DNA from: Monoplex corrugatus
Lineage: Eukaryota > Mollusca > Gastropoda > Littorinimorpha > Ranellidae
Assembly: GCA_030674185.1 (NCBI GenBank)
Contig: CM060311.1
Coordinates: 97,207,013-97,271,012 of the forward strand
Direction of reading: 5' to 3'
DNA: 64,000 bases
This document shows positions 1-11,983 of the stretch, piece by piece. Position 1 is the first letter of the stretch. Each line of letters begins with the position of its first letter. The notes beneath the pieces were generated by a model that was not told the DNA's origin, made no database searches, and saw only the letters and a program-made list of their open reading frames with translations. A program made the position numbers and the translations under genes.

Positions 1-112
1 CCTGCAGGAAGCTGGTGGATAGGGTGAGAGAATCAAAGGGCTAAGTTTTTGCTTTGCTGCATGGTTGATGATGCAGGATGTGACAGACAGGGTGCGGGAG
101 TCAAAGGGTTAA
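1..112. repeat. Palindromic TTAA-ended repeat, right half, cut by window edge
   Basis: This is the right half of a dispersed element found about eleven times here. It reads CCTGCAGGAAGCTGGTGGAT, then a GGGTGAG/TCAAAGGG block, then ends with GGGAGTCAAAGGGTTAA. The left half lies outside the window. Complete copies are near-palindromic with TTAA at both ends. Confidence 0.8.
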
Positions 113-1060
113 GTGGAGTGTTTGGAGTCATGGCTGACAACAACTCTGACCACCAAACTCCATGGCAGCCAGCAGGCACTGGAGAAAAACAGCCTTATGC
201 ATCATGTAGATAACGAACAAAAGAAGAAGAGGAACAGTGGGAGATACTGTTGCACAGTAACATATTTCTCAGAGTATATATATAGCCTGTTGATTGTTTA
301 GTCTTTCTGAAGAAAACATGAACGAGGCTTTGTCAAGTTGCTAAAACTGACGGCGTTCTCCCAGAACACCACAAAAAGAAAAACTATAGCATTGTACTTG
401 TTCATGCATACATATGTAACTGAGGTCTTTTGATGAAAGAAAAGAGAGATGATGTACCACTACATTTGGACTCCTTTTTTTTTTCTTTTGTTTACTTTCT
501 TTACTTAATAATCATTGTTTTGTTTTTGTAGAGTCACTTGAATGTTTGAGTTTGGTGATGACAAAGGTTGCTTCACTTGCAATTGAATGAAAATTTAAAT
601 TTAGGGATAAAATCAGTTCATAATGAATTTTACTTCTGGTTTGAGCAAAATTGTAATTTCTTTGCTTGTAAACAAGTCTATGTTTGTTATGGATATCTTT
701 TTCTTTCAGTTTTTGTTTCATCGTTCTCCTTGTGCACAAGTAGTAAGTGTTCAATTTGCAGAGCTGATGTGCGTTAATGGAATTATAGTGCTTTGTGCTG
801 GCACGAGCACCAAGTGCAGTATGGTGTATTACATAATACATTTGTTTTTAACAAAATGAAAATTCTGATAGTTCATCGAAACAATACTCGCATAAATGTT
901 TTAAAAAATGTATATTGATAGTAGTTTTTGTATTTATTTTTGTGAGTTTTTAAATTTTATTTCTTCTTGTTTCTGTTTTTGTTTGTTGTCTGCAACTTGC
1001 ATGTGTGCTTGAATACCCATGTGAATGGGCTTTTATGTGTGTGGCCATTTTTACTTTGCA
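113..1060. other. AT-rich non-coding stretch, no gene seen
   Basis: The sequence is AT-rich and single-copy looking. Open frames are short (at most about 110 codons on either strand), low in complexity and resemble no family I know. It lies upstream of the first visible CEP164 exon, so it is most likely intron. Confidence 0.5.
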
Positions 1061-1258
1061 TTAACCCTTTGACTCCTGCACCCTATCCACCAACTGCAAA
1101 AACTTAACCCTTTGACTATCTGATCCCATCCACCAACTTCCTGTAGGAAGCTGATGGATAGGGTGATTGAGTCAACAGGGTGAAGTTTTTGCTTTACTAG
1201 CATGATTGACAATGCAGGATGCTGATGGACAGGCTTCAGGCAGGAGTCAAAGGGTTAA
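1061..1258. repeat. Palindromic TTAA-ended repeat, full copy
   Basis: A full copy begins TTAACCCTTTGACTCCTGCA and ends GGAGTCAAAGGGTTAA. The centre holds a second inverted pair around CTTCCTGTAGGAAGC, so the element can fold on itself. It looks like a MITE, and the terminal TTAA suggests a piggyBac-type target, which is inference. Confidence 0.8.
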
Positions 1259-1534
1259 AGGCAGGCATGAATGTTGCAGAAAAGAATTTATAGGCATACC
1301 ATACAAGTCACATTGATTGAGCATGATGACAAATTCTGTTGCTCCTTTGAGTATTTTCTGTGACCTACATGGTAATACATTCATGTAGTTTGACAAAACT
1401 TTGCATTATTTTCATACACTTTGACATTGTGGATTTATTTGGTCATACGTCACAGGTATTATTTTTAACAAAAAATCATATATACCATGAAAGTATGCAT
1501 TTTTGAAAAAAAAAGACATGTCTGTTGTGTACAG

Positions 1535-1646
1535 AGGTCCTGGAATACGCCCACACTGTAGGTATAGATCCTGAGAAAGAGCCCCATCTGCTGTGGATTG
1601 CTCGTGAAGGCATCCTTTCTCCCTTGCCTGAAAACTGGAAGCCATG
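1535..1646 (+). CDS. CEP164: CEP164 exon, conserved segment leading into the WW domain
   Basis: Internal exon between acceptor TACAG and donor GTAAGAG. It begins in phase 2 (AG completes a codon, probably E) and ends with TG, to be completed by C of the exon at 10334. The peptide includes [16 protein letters not shown] and [19 protein letters not shown], matching the conserved CEP164 block before and into the WW domain. The first WW-region tryptophan is the W of NWKP. In this family the segment lies near residues 25-60, so only one or two coding exons with the start codon should lie left of the window. Seen directly: an open frame through 36 full codons, clean splice sites and matching phase. 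Family knowledge: CEP164 is a mother-centriole distal appendage protein needed for primary cilium formation. Confidence 0.9.
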
Positions 1647-1848
1647 GTAAGAGAAAACAATATGATTGTCAACAGCTGGCTGCTGTTTGATGTTTATTGT
1701 ATAATTGCTGTGATAACTTTGTAGAATATTGAAAGGCTAGGATCACTTGGTAATGACTTAAAAACATGTTGCTTTAGGCTTGGATTACAGTTGATGTCAT
1801 TTATTTGTGCATTTATATGTCATTTATTCATGAGACATTTGATGTCTT

Positions 1849-3245
1849 TTCATCATCATCAGGTGCCCTGCCGCATGGTGTTGGCCATCATGGACTTCCA
1901 TCTGTCTCTATCTCTCGTTGCCCCTAGCTTCTCCCCCACCCTCCTCATCCCCAGCCACTCTGCAAGTCCATCCAGCATTTTCTCCCTGGGTCTACCTGGC
2001 TCTCCTTCCCTCCTGCTTTCCCGTTGTGACCAGGTGCTCCAAATCCCCCTTCCTCATAAAATGGCCTATAAATGTTGCCTGTCTTTTCCTAATCTTCCTT
2101 ATGAGTGATCTACTTGTGTCTGCCTTCATCAAGACTGTCTCGTTTGTTTTCTTTGCTGTCCATGGAACTCTCAACTTTCTTCTTAGAAACCACATCTTGG
2201 CTGCCTCAGTCTTGTTCTGGCTTTGCTTGTTGACTGTCCACACCTCACATCCATACAGCAGTATTGGTTCTATATAACCATCGAGAATTCTCTTCCTGAT
2301 GTTAATTGATACATTTGTTGGTAAGAATGCTTGTCATCTTCTTGAATGCTGTTTTGGCTTGGCCCATTCTGCTGGCTATTTCTGATGTGCATCTGCTGTC
2401 TGATGAAATGATCGTTCCCAGGTATTTAAATTTATCAACCTGTGCCAAGGTTGTGCCATTTGCTGTTATTTTGCATGAGGGGATTTCATGTTTTTTACTG
2501 ATCACCATGACTTCAGTCTTCCTACTGTTTAGTTCCAGCCCCTTACCTTTGCTTTCTATTTCTAGTATATTCACAAGGTTTTGTAGGTCCCTTTCATTTT
2601 CTGCAATTAGCACGGTGTCATCTGCGTATCAAATGTTGTTTATCATTTCCCCTCCAACCTTTAATCCAGGGTCTTCTTCTAGGTTTCTCATGATGTTTTT
2701 GCTGTAAAGTGAAAACAGATCTGGTGACAAAACAATACCCTGTCTGACTCCTCTTTTGATGTTTTGGAAAGAGCTTACATTGTTTTCTGTTCTCATTGCA
2801 GCTGTTTGTTCCCAGTACATATTTCTGATTATTCGTAGATCTTTTCCATCAACATTGAGTCTCTCCAGTTGGTTGATCAGTTCATCATGTCTTACCCGAT
2901 CAAAAGCCTTGGTATAGTCAACAAAGCATAAATACAAATCCTTATTCATCTCATTTAACCTCTCTATGATAGTTCTTAGGATGTATATGGCATTAACAGT
3001 TCCTTTCCCTTCCACAAATCCACACTGTTCTTCTGCTATTTCTCTTTTGATTCTATTCCTTGTCCTCATCATGATTATTCTTAATAGGATTTTTGTTACA
3101 TGACTCATCAAACTGATTGTGCGATGGAGTTCGCATTCTATAGCCCCTGTCTTCTTTGGAAGTGCAATGAGAATTGATTTTGACATATCTTTGGGGATTT
3201 TTCCAGTTCTGTGGTTATGCTCTAATTGTGCTATGTTCTTCTTTA
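1849..3245 (-). mobile_element. RTE-like LINE, 5'-truncated and inactivated reverse transcriptase
   Basis: Read on the minus strand, this holds the C-terminal part of a non-LTR reverse transcriptase. Visible motifs are CFVDYTKAFDRVRHDEL (finger/palm with the first catalytic D), RGVRQGIVLSPDLFSLYS, and the catalytic YADDTVLIAEN followed by KFKYLGTIIS (thumb). A TGA stop directly precedes the YADD box, and the LTEN and endonuclease parts are missing, so the copy is dead. The 3' end (low coordinates) ends in a short TGA-type repeat after a segment reading CCATGCGGCAGGGCACCTGA on the minus strand. That same 3' end recurs at 7.2, 23.7, 33.1 and 40.2 kb. It lies in a CEP164 intron, opposite to the gene. 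RTE/BovB-like assignment is by motif resemblance only. Confidence 0.85.
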
Positions 3246-3562
3246 CTAACAGAAAAATAGAGATTGTAAATATGGCTTAAATATCAGTTGTCCATTGTTA
3301 GTGTAGCTTGACTAGATCTTGTTTCCCTGTCTGTTCTGTAATATATGATGTATTACTGCTTTGTCATTTTTGTCTTTGGTCAAATTGGTGCTGTCTAGCT
3401 CCAGGTAAAAATGATTTTTCATGGGTTCAGAATTATGAAGGAAAAAAAAGAAGATTGCTGGAGGGAGCAGTATTGGTGGATTTAACTACTGTAGACAGCT
3501 TACCAGTCATGGAAGACCCGTGTTGATGGATATGTGTGCTGTGGAAAACTTTAACAGTCACG
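3246..3562. other. Intron sequence, nothing recognised
   Basis: About 320 bases between the LINE fragment and the 26-bp array. The only open frame is a short plus-strand one of 72 codons with no recognisable family. No acceptor-donor pair with a matching phase was seen. Confidence 0.4.
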
Positions 3563-6500
3563 TTTTTGATGTCTGGTGTTTTGTGCTGTGTGTGATGTCT
3601 GGTATTTTGACTGTGTGTGATGTCTGGTGTTTTGTACTGTGTGTGATGTCTGGTGTTTTGTGCTGTGTGTGATGTCTGGTGTTTTGTACTGTGTGTGATG
3701 TGTGGTGTTTTGTACTGTGTGTGATGTCTGGTGTTTTGTGTGATGTCTGGTGTTTTGCACTGTGTGTGATGTGTGGTGTTTTGTACTGTGTGTGATGTCT
3801 GGTGTTGTGTACTGTGTGTGATGTGTGGTGTTTTGTACTGTGTGTGATGTGTGGTGTTTTGTACTGTGTGTGATGTCTGGTGTTTTGCACTGTGTGTGTG
3901 ATATGTGTGGTGTTTTGCACTGTGTGTGATGTGTCGTGTTTTGCACTGTGTATGTGATGTGTGGTGTTTTGTACTCTGTGTGATGTGTGGTGTTTTGTAC
4001 TGTGTGTGATGTCTGGTGTTTTGTTACTGTGTGTGATGTGTGGTGTTTTGTACTGTGTGTGATGTGTGGTGTTTTGTACTGTGTGTGATGTGTGGTGTTT
4101 TGTACTGTGTGAGATGTCTGGTGTTTTGTACTGTGTGTGATCTGTGGTGTTTTGTACTGTGTGTGTGATGTGTGGTGTTTTGCACTGTGTGTTGATGTGT
4201 CGTGTTTTGTACTGTGTGATGTGTGTTTTTGTACTGTGTGTGATGTCTGTGTTTTGTACTGTGTGTGATGTGTGGTGTTGTGTACTGTGTGTGTGTCTGG
4301 TGTTTGTACTGTGTGTGATGTGTGGTGTTGTGTACTGTGTGTGATGTCTGGTGTTTTGTACTGTGTGTGATGTGTGGTGTTGTGTACTGTGTGTGATGTC
4401 TGGTGTTTTGTACTGTGTGTGATGTGTGGTGTTGTGTACTGTGTGTGATGTCTGTGTGTTTTGTACTGTGTGTGATGTGGTGTTGTTATTGTGTGTGATG
4501 TCTGGTGTTTGTACTGTGTGTGATGTGTGGTGTTTTGTACTGTGTGTGATGTGTGGTGTTTTGTACTTGTGTGTGATGTGTGTGTTTTGTACTGTGTGTG
4601 ATGTGTGGTGTTTTGTACTGTGTGTGATGTGTGGTGTTTTGTACTGTGTGTGATGTGTGGTGTTTTGTACTGTGTGTGATGTGTGGTGTTTTGTTGTGTT
4701 TTGTGTGTGATGTGTGGTGTTTTGTACTGTGTGTGATGTGTGGTGTTTTGTACTGTGTGTGATGTGTGGTGTTTTGTACGTGTGTATGTGTGTGTGTGTA
4801 TTGTGTGTGATGTTGGTGTTTTGTACTGTGTGTGATGTGTGGTGTTTTGTACTGTGTGTGATGTCTGGTGTTTTGTACTGTGTGTGATGTGTGGTGTTGT
4901 GTATTGTGTGTGATGTCTGGTGTTTTGTACTGTGTGTGATGTGTGGTGTTTTGTACTGTGTGTGATGTCTGGTGTTTTGTACTGTGTGTGATGTGTGGTG
5001 TTTTGTACTGTGTGTGTGATGTGGTGTTTTGTACTGTGTGTGATGTGTGGTGTTTTGTACTGTGTGTGTGTCTGTGGTGTTTTGTACTGTGTGTGATGTG
5101 TGGTGTTTTGTACTGTGTGTGATGTGTGGTGTTTTGTACTGTGTGTGATGTGTGGTGTTTTGTACTGTGTGTGATGTGTGGTGTTTTGTACTGTGTGTGA
5201 TGTGTGGTGTTTTGTACTGTGTGTGATGTGTGGTGTTTGTACTGTGTGGATGTCTGGTGTTTTGTACTGTGTGTGATGTTGGTGTTTTGTACTGTGTGTG
5301 ATGTGTGGTGTTTTGTACTGTGTGTGATGTGTGGTGTTTTGTACTGTGTGTGATGTGTGGTGTTTTGTACTGTGTGTGATGTCTGGTGTTTTGTACTGTG
5401 TGTGATTGTCTGGTGTTTTGTACTGTGTGTGATGTGTGGTGTTTTGTATGTGTGTGATGTCTGGTGTTTTGTACTGTGTGTGTGATGTGTGGTGTTTTGT
5501 ACTGTGTGTGATGTCTGGTGTTTTGTACTGTGTGTGATGTGTGGTGTTTTGTACTGTGTGTGAGTGTTGTGGTGTTTTTGTACTGTGTGTGATGTTGGTG
5601 TTTTGTACTGTGTGTGATGTGGGTTTTGTACTGTGTGTGATGTTGGTGTTTTGTACTGTGTGTGATGTCTGGTGTTTTGTACTGTGTGTGTGATGTGTGG
5701 TGTTGTGTACTGTGTGTGATGTCTGGTGTTTTGTACTGTGTGTGATGTCTGGTGTTTTGCACGTGTGTGTGATGTCTGGTGTTTTGTACTGTGTGTGATG
5801 TTGGTGTTTTGCACTGTGTGTGTGATGTCTGGTGTTTTGTACTGTGTGTGATGTTGGTGTTGTGTATTTGTGTGATGTGTGGTGTTTTGTACTGTGTGTG
5901 ATGTCTGGTGTTTTGTACTGTGTGTGTGATGTCTGGTGTTTTGTTACTGTGTGGTGTGATGTCTGGTGTTTTGTACTGTGTGTGTGATGTCTGGTGTTTT
6001 GTACTGTGTGTGTGATGTCTGGTGTTTTGTACTGTGTGTGTGATGTGTGGTGTTTTGTACTGTGTGTGATGTGTGGTGTTTTGTACTGTGTGTGATGTCT
6101 GGTGTTTTGTACTGTGTGTGATGTCTGGTGTTTTGTACTGTGTGTGATGTCTGGTGTTTTGTACTGTGTGTGATGTGTGGTGTTTTGCACTGTGTGTGAT
6201 GTGTGGTGTTTTGTACTGTGTGTGATGTCTGGTGTTTTGTACTGTGTGTGTGATGTGTGGTGTTTTGTACTGTGTGTGATGTGTGGTGTTTTGTACTGTG
6301 TGTGATGTGTGGTGTTTTGTACTGTGTGTGATGTGTGGTGTTGTGTATTGTGTGTGATGTCTGGTGTTTTGTACTGTGTGTGATGTGTGGTGTTTTGTAC
6401 TGTGTGTGATGTCTGGTGTTTTGTACTGTGTGTGATGTGTGGGTGTTTTGTACTGTGTGTGATGTGTGGTGTTTTGCACTGTGTGTGATGTGTGGTGTTT

Positions 6501-7092
6501 TGCACTGTGTGTGATGTCTGGTGTTTTGTACTGTGTATGATGTCTGGTGTTTTGTACTGTGTGTGATGTGTGGTGTTTTGCACTGTGTGTGATGTGTGGT
6601 GTTTTGCACTGTGTGTGTGATGTGGTGTTTTGCACTGTGTGTGATGTGTGGTGTTTTGCACTGTGTGTGATGTGTGGTGTTTTGCACTGTGTGTGATGTG
6701 TGGTGTTTTGCACTGTGTGTGATGTGTGGTGTTTTGCACTGTGTGTGATGTGTGGTGTTTTGCACTGTGTGTGATGTGTGGTGTTTTGCACTGTGTGTGA
6801 TGTGTGGTGTTTTGCACTGTGTGTGATGTGTGGTGTTTTGCACTGTGTGTGTGATGTCTGGTGTTTTGCACTGTGTGTGTGATGTGTGGTGTTTTTGCAC
6901 TGTGTGTGATGTCTGGTGTTTTGCACTGTGTGTGATGTGTGGTGTTTTGCACTGTGTGTGATGTGTGGAGTTTTGCACTGTGTGTGATGTGTGGTGTTTT
7001 GCACTGTGTGTGGTGTGTGGTGTTTTGCACTGTGTGTGATGTGTGGTGTTTTGCGCTGTGTGTGATGTCTGGTGTTTTGCGCTGTGTGTTCG
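3563..7092. repeat. 26-bp minisatellite array
   Basis: About 3.5 kb of a 26-bp unit, ACTGTGTGTGATGTSTGGTG plus TTTTGY. Variants are TGTCTGG or TGTGTGG and TTTTGTAC or TTTTGCAC; the GCAC form dominates from about 6450 to 7090. Scattered one- or two-base indels occur, densest between about 4200 and 5900. On the minus strand the repeat is open in several frames and gives proteins of over 1100 residues made of HTVQN/HHTQYK repeats. That is periodicity, not a gene: no start context, splice signal or non-repeat domain accompanies it. The array is in the CEP164 intron between the exons at 1535 and 10334, and its plus strand is almost pure T and G. Confidence 0.95.
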
Positions 7093-7179
7093 TGACAGCT
7101 TTGTTAGAGATGTGTGGGCTGCTTGGTACTTTTGATAGGGCTGTGGATTCAGGATCTGATATTTGGAGTTGAGCCCTGG

Positions 7180-7257
7180 CTCATCATCATCATCATCTTC
7201 ATCATCATCATCATCATCATCATCATGTGCCCTGCTGCATGGCGTTGGCGATCATGA
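7180..7257 (-). mobile_element. RTE-like LINE 3'-end fragment with (TGA)n tail
   Basis: A short minus-strand fragment consists of an (ATC)n run followed by ATGTGCCCTGCTGCATGGCG. This is the reverse complement of the shared LINE 3' end (GCGCCATGCGGCAGGGCACC followed by TGATGA repeats). It represents a very 5'-truncated insertion. Confidence 0.7.
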
Positions 7258-8160
7258 CCCTCCGTATGCACATAGCCTAATTAACAGACCTACCCATTAA
7301 AAATTCAACACTGCACAATTTGATTAGTCATGACTTTTGTAGATGTTGGATAACTGCATCTGCAAATATAATGATATCCCAGTAATGATTCTTGGTTTAT
7401 TTGCTTAATCTGTGGGCTAATTATGATAAATATAAGTATACCATTTGGTCTAATAAGCAATTATGAAAGAAATTGGAATTGTGAAGAAAGTTCCATTAAA
7501 GTAGATTTAAAAAAAATGTTATTTGCAGAATTTAAATGAATTTTGAACCAGTTTGGACAGGTTATCAATATGTATTGCTGTGAACATGAATGTGTGACAA
7601 ATTCAACAGTTTTTAAGATTACAGTTACAGCTGGCAGCATTAATAATAGGTCTGTTTACTGCCCATCTTAATGTTTCCATCATTCTGGTTGTGTCAGCTT
7701 AGAGTTTCATTGGTAATTTTGATTTCAAGACCTTGCGATCACATAGAATTTTGCACATGCTTATGGATAGTCTGCCAGATAATTGTTGGCAGATTTGAAC
7801 GGAGCACATATGGAATTGTCTGAGTGCAATGACTCCTTCATGAACAAACTACAAACTCCATATTCCAAACACATTTAACCCTTTTAGTCACTCTCCCGAC
7901 TCACCAGCTTCTTGCAGGATGCGAAAGGGTTAATGATTGATGATGTTTTGAGTGAAATATGTTTGTGGTGTTGGGATCTTGTCCATTTTTTGATGAAGCA
8001 GATAGAAACAGAGTGAAGACGTGAAACGTTTGGGGAAAGAGATGGGTAAATGGAGACAGAAAATTGGGGGAAAATTGCTTAAAAGTTGTGTGTGCTTATG
8101 CGTACAGTCACCAGTACATGCTTGCAGGCATACGTAAGCACAGATGTGTGGGTGCTTGAA
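7258..8160. other. Intron sequence with one small palindromic-repeat remnant
   Basis: AT-rich intron without a convincing open frame. A 59-bp deletion derivative of the TTAA palindromic repeat lies at 7875-7933 (TTAACCCTTTTAGTCAC to GCGAAAGGGTTAA). Confidence 0.5.
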
Positions 8161-8310
8161 AGTTTGGTATATGTACTACTGTACACTCACACACACACGT
8201 ACACATGCATACACAATATCCACACAGACACACATGCACAGTCTTTCTCTCTCTGTCTCTTTCACTCTCTGTCTTTTTAAAATGTGCACGCACGCACACG
8301 CGCGCGTGCG

Positions 8311-8406
<96 letters not shown>
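8161..8406. repeat. (CA)n microsatellite
   Basis: Interrupted CA repeats from 8185, then an uninterrupted (CA)n run of about 95 bases from 8315 to 8406. CG alternations (GCGCGCGTGCGCACGC) just upstream could favour Z-DNA. The translated frames here are meaningless. Confidence 0.95.
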
Positions 8407-8409
<3 letters not shown>

Positions 8410-8548
8410 TTTCTGTGTGATTGAATTGTAAGTATAGCAGCTAATAAAAGCTCCACTGAATGCAAATGTAGCAGTTAATAAGACTTATTGGGTGCTTCAT
8501 TGAATTATCAGTGTAGCAATTGATAAGAGCTCAGTTGAATTGTAACAT

Positions 8549-8693
8549 TTAACCCTTTGACTCCCACACCTTATCCGCCAACTGCAAAAACTGAACCTTT
8601 TGACTCCCTCACCCAAAGGGTTTAGTTTTTGTTTTGTTTGCATGGTTGACAATGCAGGATGCTTGTAGATAGGTGAGAGAGTCAAGGGGTTAA
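8549..8693. repeat. Palindromic TTAA-ended repeat, degenerate copy
   Basis: Copy running from TTAACCCTTTGACTCCCACA to GAGTCAAGGGGTTAA, with an internal deletion at the centre of the palindrome. Confidence 0.8.
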
Positions 8694-9034
8694 TGAGAGC
8701 TCCAGTGTCATGTAAGTTTATATGAAGAGATGCAATCAGTTGTAAATGTATATATGAAGATCTCCAGTGAATTGTGTTTTCATGTTGTAGTAGAGCTCCG
8801 ATCAGTGCTGTAACTTACAGTGCAAGTATGTAAGGAGAGTTCCAATAAGAGTTCCAGTGAACTTAGTATTGGAAGAGCTCCACTGAATTGTAAACTGTGT
8901 AGCAGATGATGAACAAGCAGTAACTTTTACAGGAGTTTTCTTGCTGTACTGGGCAGTAACTGTTCAATATTTTAGCAATATGTTCGTTCCTTGATTTAAC
9001 ATCTTTTCACTATAAGTGATATTAGACGGTAGCA
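8694..9034. repeat. Decayed tandem repeat of AGCTCCAGTGAATTGTA type
   Basis: A poorly conserved unit, roughly GAGCTCCARTGAATTGTAA with 40-60 bp spacing, recurs from about 8440 to 8900, on both sides of the palindromic repeat. It is an old, strongly diverged tandem repeat. No coding signal was seen. Confidence 0.4.
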
Positions 9035-9086
9035 ATATGTGTATGTGTGTGTGTTTGTGTGTGTGTGTGGTGTGTGTGTGTGTTGT

Positions 9087-9157
<71 letters not shown>

Positions 9158-9226
9158 ATACATATATATATGTGTGTGTGTATGTGTGTGTGTGTGTGTG
9201 TTTGTGTATGCGTGCACGCGCGCCCT
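9035..9226. repeat. (GT)n microsatellite
   Basis: Long GT run with an internal CGCGCG and TATATATA patch near 9150-9175. It is low complexity and not coding. Confidence 0.95.
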
Positions 9227-10333
9227 GAGACCATTTTTCATTTGTGATTATGTCACATACGTGTTTTCAAGATTATTTTCTGACTGCGCACAATTCTGAT
9301 TAACACCATTTGAAAACATTCTTTTTGAACTGAGAGTGTCAGCAAGTATACTTGTGCCCACTACATCAGAATCTTTGTGTCATAAAGTTGTCTAATAGTG
9401 ATATATGATGATCATAATAATCAAAGCATAGGATTGTTTATGCTTGAAAGTTGGCATAAGTTTGTTGTTTGTTGTTCATAGTGGTTGTTCATATGGTCGT
9501 CACCAATTAAGAGATCACTTCTGTGATTGATGTTTGTCATGGCAATAATGTTGTGTGTCAAAATGTGAACACTCAGACCACATGATGTTGGTGCACAGTA
9601 TCAGAGTAGGTAATATTGTCAAGAGTTCTTTGTAGTTGAAGACTTGAAGGCAGTCTGATTATTCCACACATCATAGTTAGCATAGCATTGTTCAAATGTT
9701 GTGCACCATCCAAGGTGAGAGCCACCAATTTCTAACTGCACATCAATGTTTTGTGTCCATATCTCTTTGAAATTGTAGCCATCGATAACATTAAAGCCCC
9801 ATTGAATGAAGCTTGCATTTAAATACAGAGTATCTTCCCAAGGAATGACTTAGTGGTCACTTTCCTCTTGTCTCAGCTATAGAAGGGAAGTAATTCTTTT
9901 GTGAAATTGTCTCTGCTACAGAAGGGAACTAATTCTTTTGTGAATTTTTTTGTGAGTTCTGTCTGTAGGTGTGAAGTTTGGGAGACATGTATCAAAGATC
10001 CTATTCATTTCCTTGCCCATTTATGAGTGTTTGTTTTTTGACCGTGAACACATCTACAGATTAGAAATACGAAAAAATTATGATGTTAACAATCTGTTGT
10101 CGTTTGGCAGATTTGAATAAATGATATTGTTCACAGGAGGCTTGCTTGCTTTTGTTTGACAGACTGCTAAAAGAAATTAACTGACCTTTTTGTTTTTATT
10201 TGGAAGATACAGATGATGAATGAGAGTGATAGTTATCATCTGCTTTTTCTTTTATTTCATCATATTGGTGGGCGTGGCTGGTTAGGATCATGAAGAGAAT
10301 AATGCATGAGTATTTTTTTCTGTGTTCTTTCAG
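9227..10333. other. Intron sequence upstream of the WW exon
   Basis: About 1.1 kb of single-copy looking intron. A small local duplication (CAGCTATAGAAGGGAAGTAA and TGCTACAGAAGGGAACTAAT, near 9876-9931) is the only repeat noticed. The pyrimidine-rich run TTTTTTTCTGTGTTCTTTCAG at 10313-10333 is the acceptor of the next exon. Confidence 0.5.
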
Positions 10334-10469
10334 CCAAGATCCCAATGGTCACATCTATTACTTCAACTTTGCCACGGGGAAAGCATATGGGATCATCCTT
10401 GTGATGAGTTTTACCGCAAAATGGTGGCTGAGGAACGCAAAAAGTATACAGGGAAGGCTGGCGCTGGAG
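10334..10469 (+). CDS. CEP164: CEP164 exon, WW domain, with one-base deletion
   Basis: Acceptor TTTCAG and donor GTATGT flank 136 bases. The first C completes the codon from the previous exon (TG+C = Cys), giving CQDPNGHIYYFNFATGK, a clear CEP164-type WW domain. Downstream, WDHPCDEFYRKMVAEERKKY lies in a different frame. The frame changes at GGGGAAAGC (10376-10384); one more A would give the family's G-K-S-I-W-D. Restoring one base also makes the exon 137 nt, exactly fitting the phases of both neighbours. So either the assembly lost an A in a homopolymer or this allele is broken. Family knowledge: the WW domain binds TTBK2 and is needed for ciliogenesis. Conserved residues on both sides favour an assembly or consensus error over a pseudogene. 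Confidence 0.88.
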
Positions 10470-11211
10470 GTATGTGTGTGTTCCTTTCCTGTTGCATCTT
10501 CTACTTAGTGAAACTGGGAAAAGGGCCGTTACTTCTGTTTCTTTTTGTTTATTGGGGCCCATATGTAAGGCAGTGTCAAACATTATCTTTTAGACTGATT
10601 TTCCCAGTAGTTGATGGGTGTTAAAATCTTGGACCTGGATTGAATACCTATTAGTCCAGTAAGCCTTCACAACAACATGCACGCTGGTGATTTTTACACC
10701 CATGGTTTTCCTGTGATTTTTCTGTGCGATTGTCCACTATGTCACAGTATGTGCGTGCGCGACAAATTAAAACTGCTTTCTTTGGTCAGTTTGGAACGTG
10801 ACTTCTTTTGCTAAAAGTTGGATCTTTTGATTCAGAATGCTGTGGAAAAGGTTGCACACAAATGTAGAAGACAGGGGCCAACAGATTAGGAAAACCGAGC
10901 ACACTAAAGAAAACATTTTAAGTTTTTTGCGGTTAGTGGATAGATAAGGTGTGGGAGTCAAAGGGTTAACTGGCTTTCATCCATTTACTCTCCTACTCTG
11001 TCTACCAGCTTCCCTGGCAGGTGTTTAAGAGGTAATACATGTAAAATGTTTTGATGCATTCTTTCTTCTCCCTACCCACTCCACCCCTGTTTTTCCAGAA
11101 ACATACACATGTATACATTTACACACACTTAAAGATCAACATAGCATACACTTGGCAGCGCTTAATCAAGATAGGTGTACCAGTGAAGCTAATTGGAAGA
11201 GAAAAAAAACC

Positions 11212-11212
<1 letters not shown>
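10470..11212. other. Intron sequence with half of a palindromic repeat
   Basis: Intron after the WW exon. A right-half copy of the TTAA palindromic repeat occupies about 10921-10969 (TTTTTTGCGGTTAGTGGATA to GGAGTCAAAGGGTTAA). Otherwise nothing is recognised. Confidence 0.5.
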
Positions 11213-11280
<68 letters not shown>

Positions 11281-11292
11281 TGTGTGTGTGTG

Positions 11293-11325
<33 letters not shown>

Positions 11326-11340
11326 TGTGTGTGTGTGTAC
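11213..11340. repeat. (GT)n microsatellite
   Basis: Almost uninterrupted GT repeat with a few TCTG and GGTG interruptions near its right end. It is not coding. Confidence 0.95.
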
Positions 11341-11518
11341 AGGTTAGACATAGAAAAGATCAAAACTAGAATCAGGAGTCACATGCCTGACAGGCTGAAT
11401 GTACTCTAACTCAGCATCCTCTGTGTGTGTGCACATATGTAGTATTTTTGTGTCTGTAAAGATTTATATTTATTTGTATAATCTGACAGTTTTGTGTATT
11501 GTCAGTGTCTCTTGTTAC

Positions 11519-11711
11519 TTAACCCTTTGACTCCCGCCCCCTGTCCAACAGCATCCTGCATTGTCAACCATGCTACCAAAGCAAAAACATAACCCTCCGA
11601 CTCCCTCACCCTATCCACCAGCTTCTTGCACGAAGCTGGTGAATAGCGTGAGGGAGTCAAAGGGTTAAGTTTTTGCATTTGGTAGATGGAGTGCGGTAGT
11701 CAATGGGTTAA
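11519..11711. repeat. Palindromic TTAA-ended repeat, full copy
   Basis: Full copy from TTAACCCTTTGACTCCCGCC to AGTCAATGGGTTAA. The central inverted pair ACCAGCTTCTTGCACGAAGC is present, and the terminal bases are TTAA on both sides. Confidence 0.85.
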
Positions 11712-11932
11712 AAATGTTCTGTTGCTGTGAAATGCAGGGAACTTGCTTTTGACATGGACCATTTGCTCCATGTAATTGACATTATTATACCATACACACG
11801 TACGTGCACATTCTTGTTACATCATTCTTGTACTGAACTAGTCTCTACAGCATAAAATTGTTAAATATTTAGTCTTCCATAGACAAAAAGTCTTTGAATA
11901 TCTCTCTCTCTTTCTCTCCCTCTCTCTCTCTG

Positions 11933-11983
<51 letters not shown>

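Noticed and set aside
3551..7030. Open frames of up to 1159 codons on the minus strand (HTVQN/HHTQYK repeats)
   Set aside because: They follow purely from the stop-free 26-bp repeat, appear in several frames at once and contain no non-repeat domain. They lie in a CEP164 intron.
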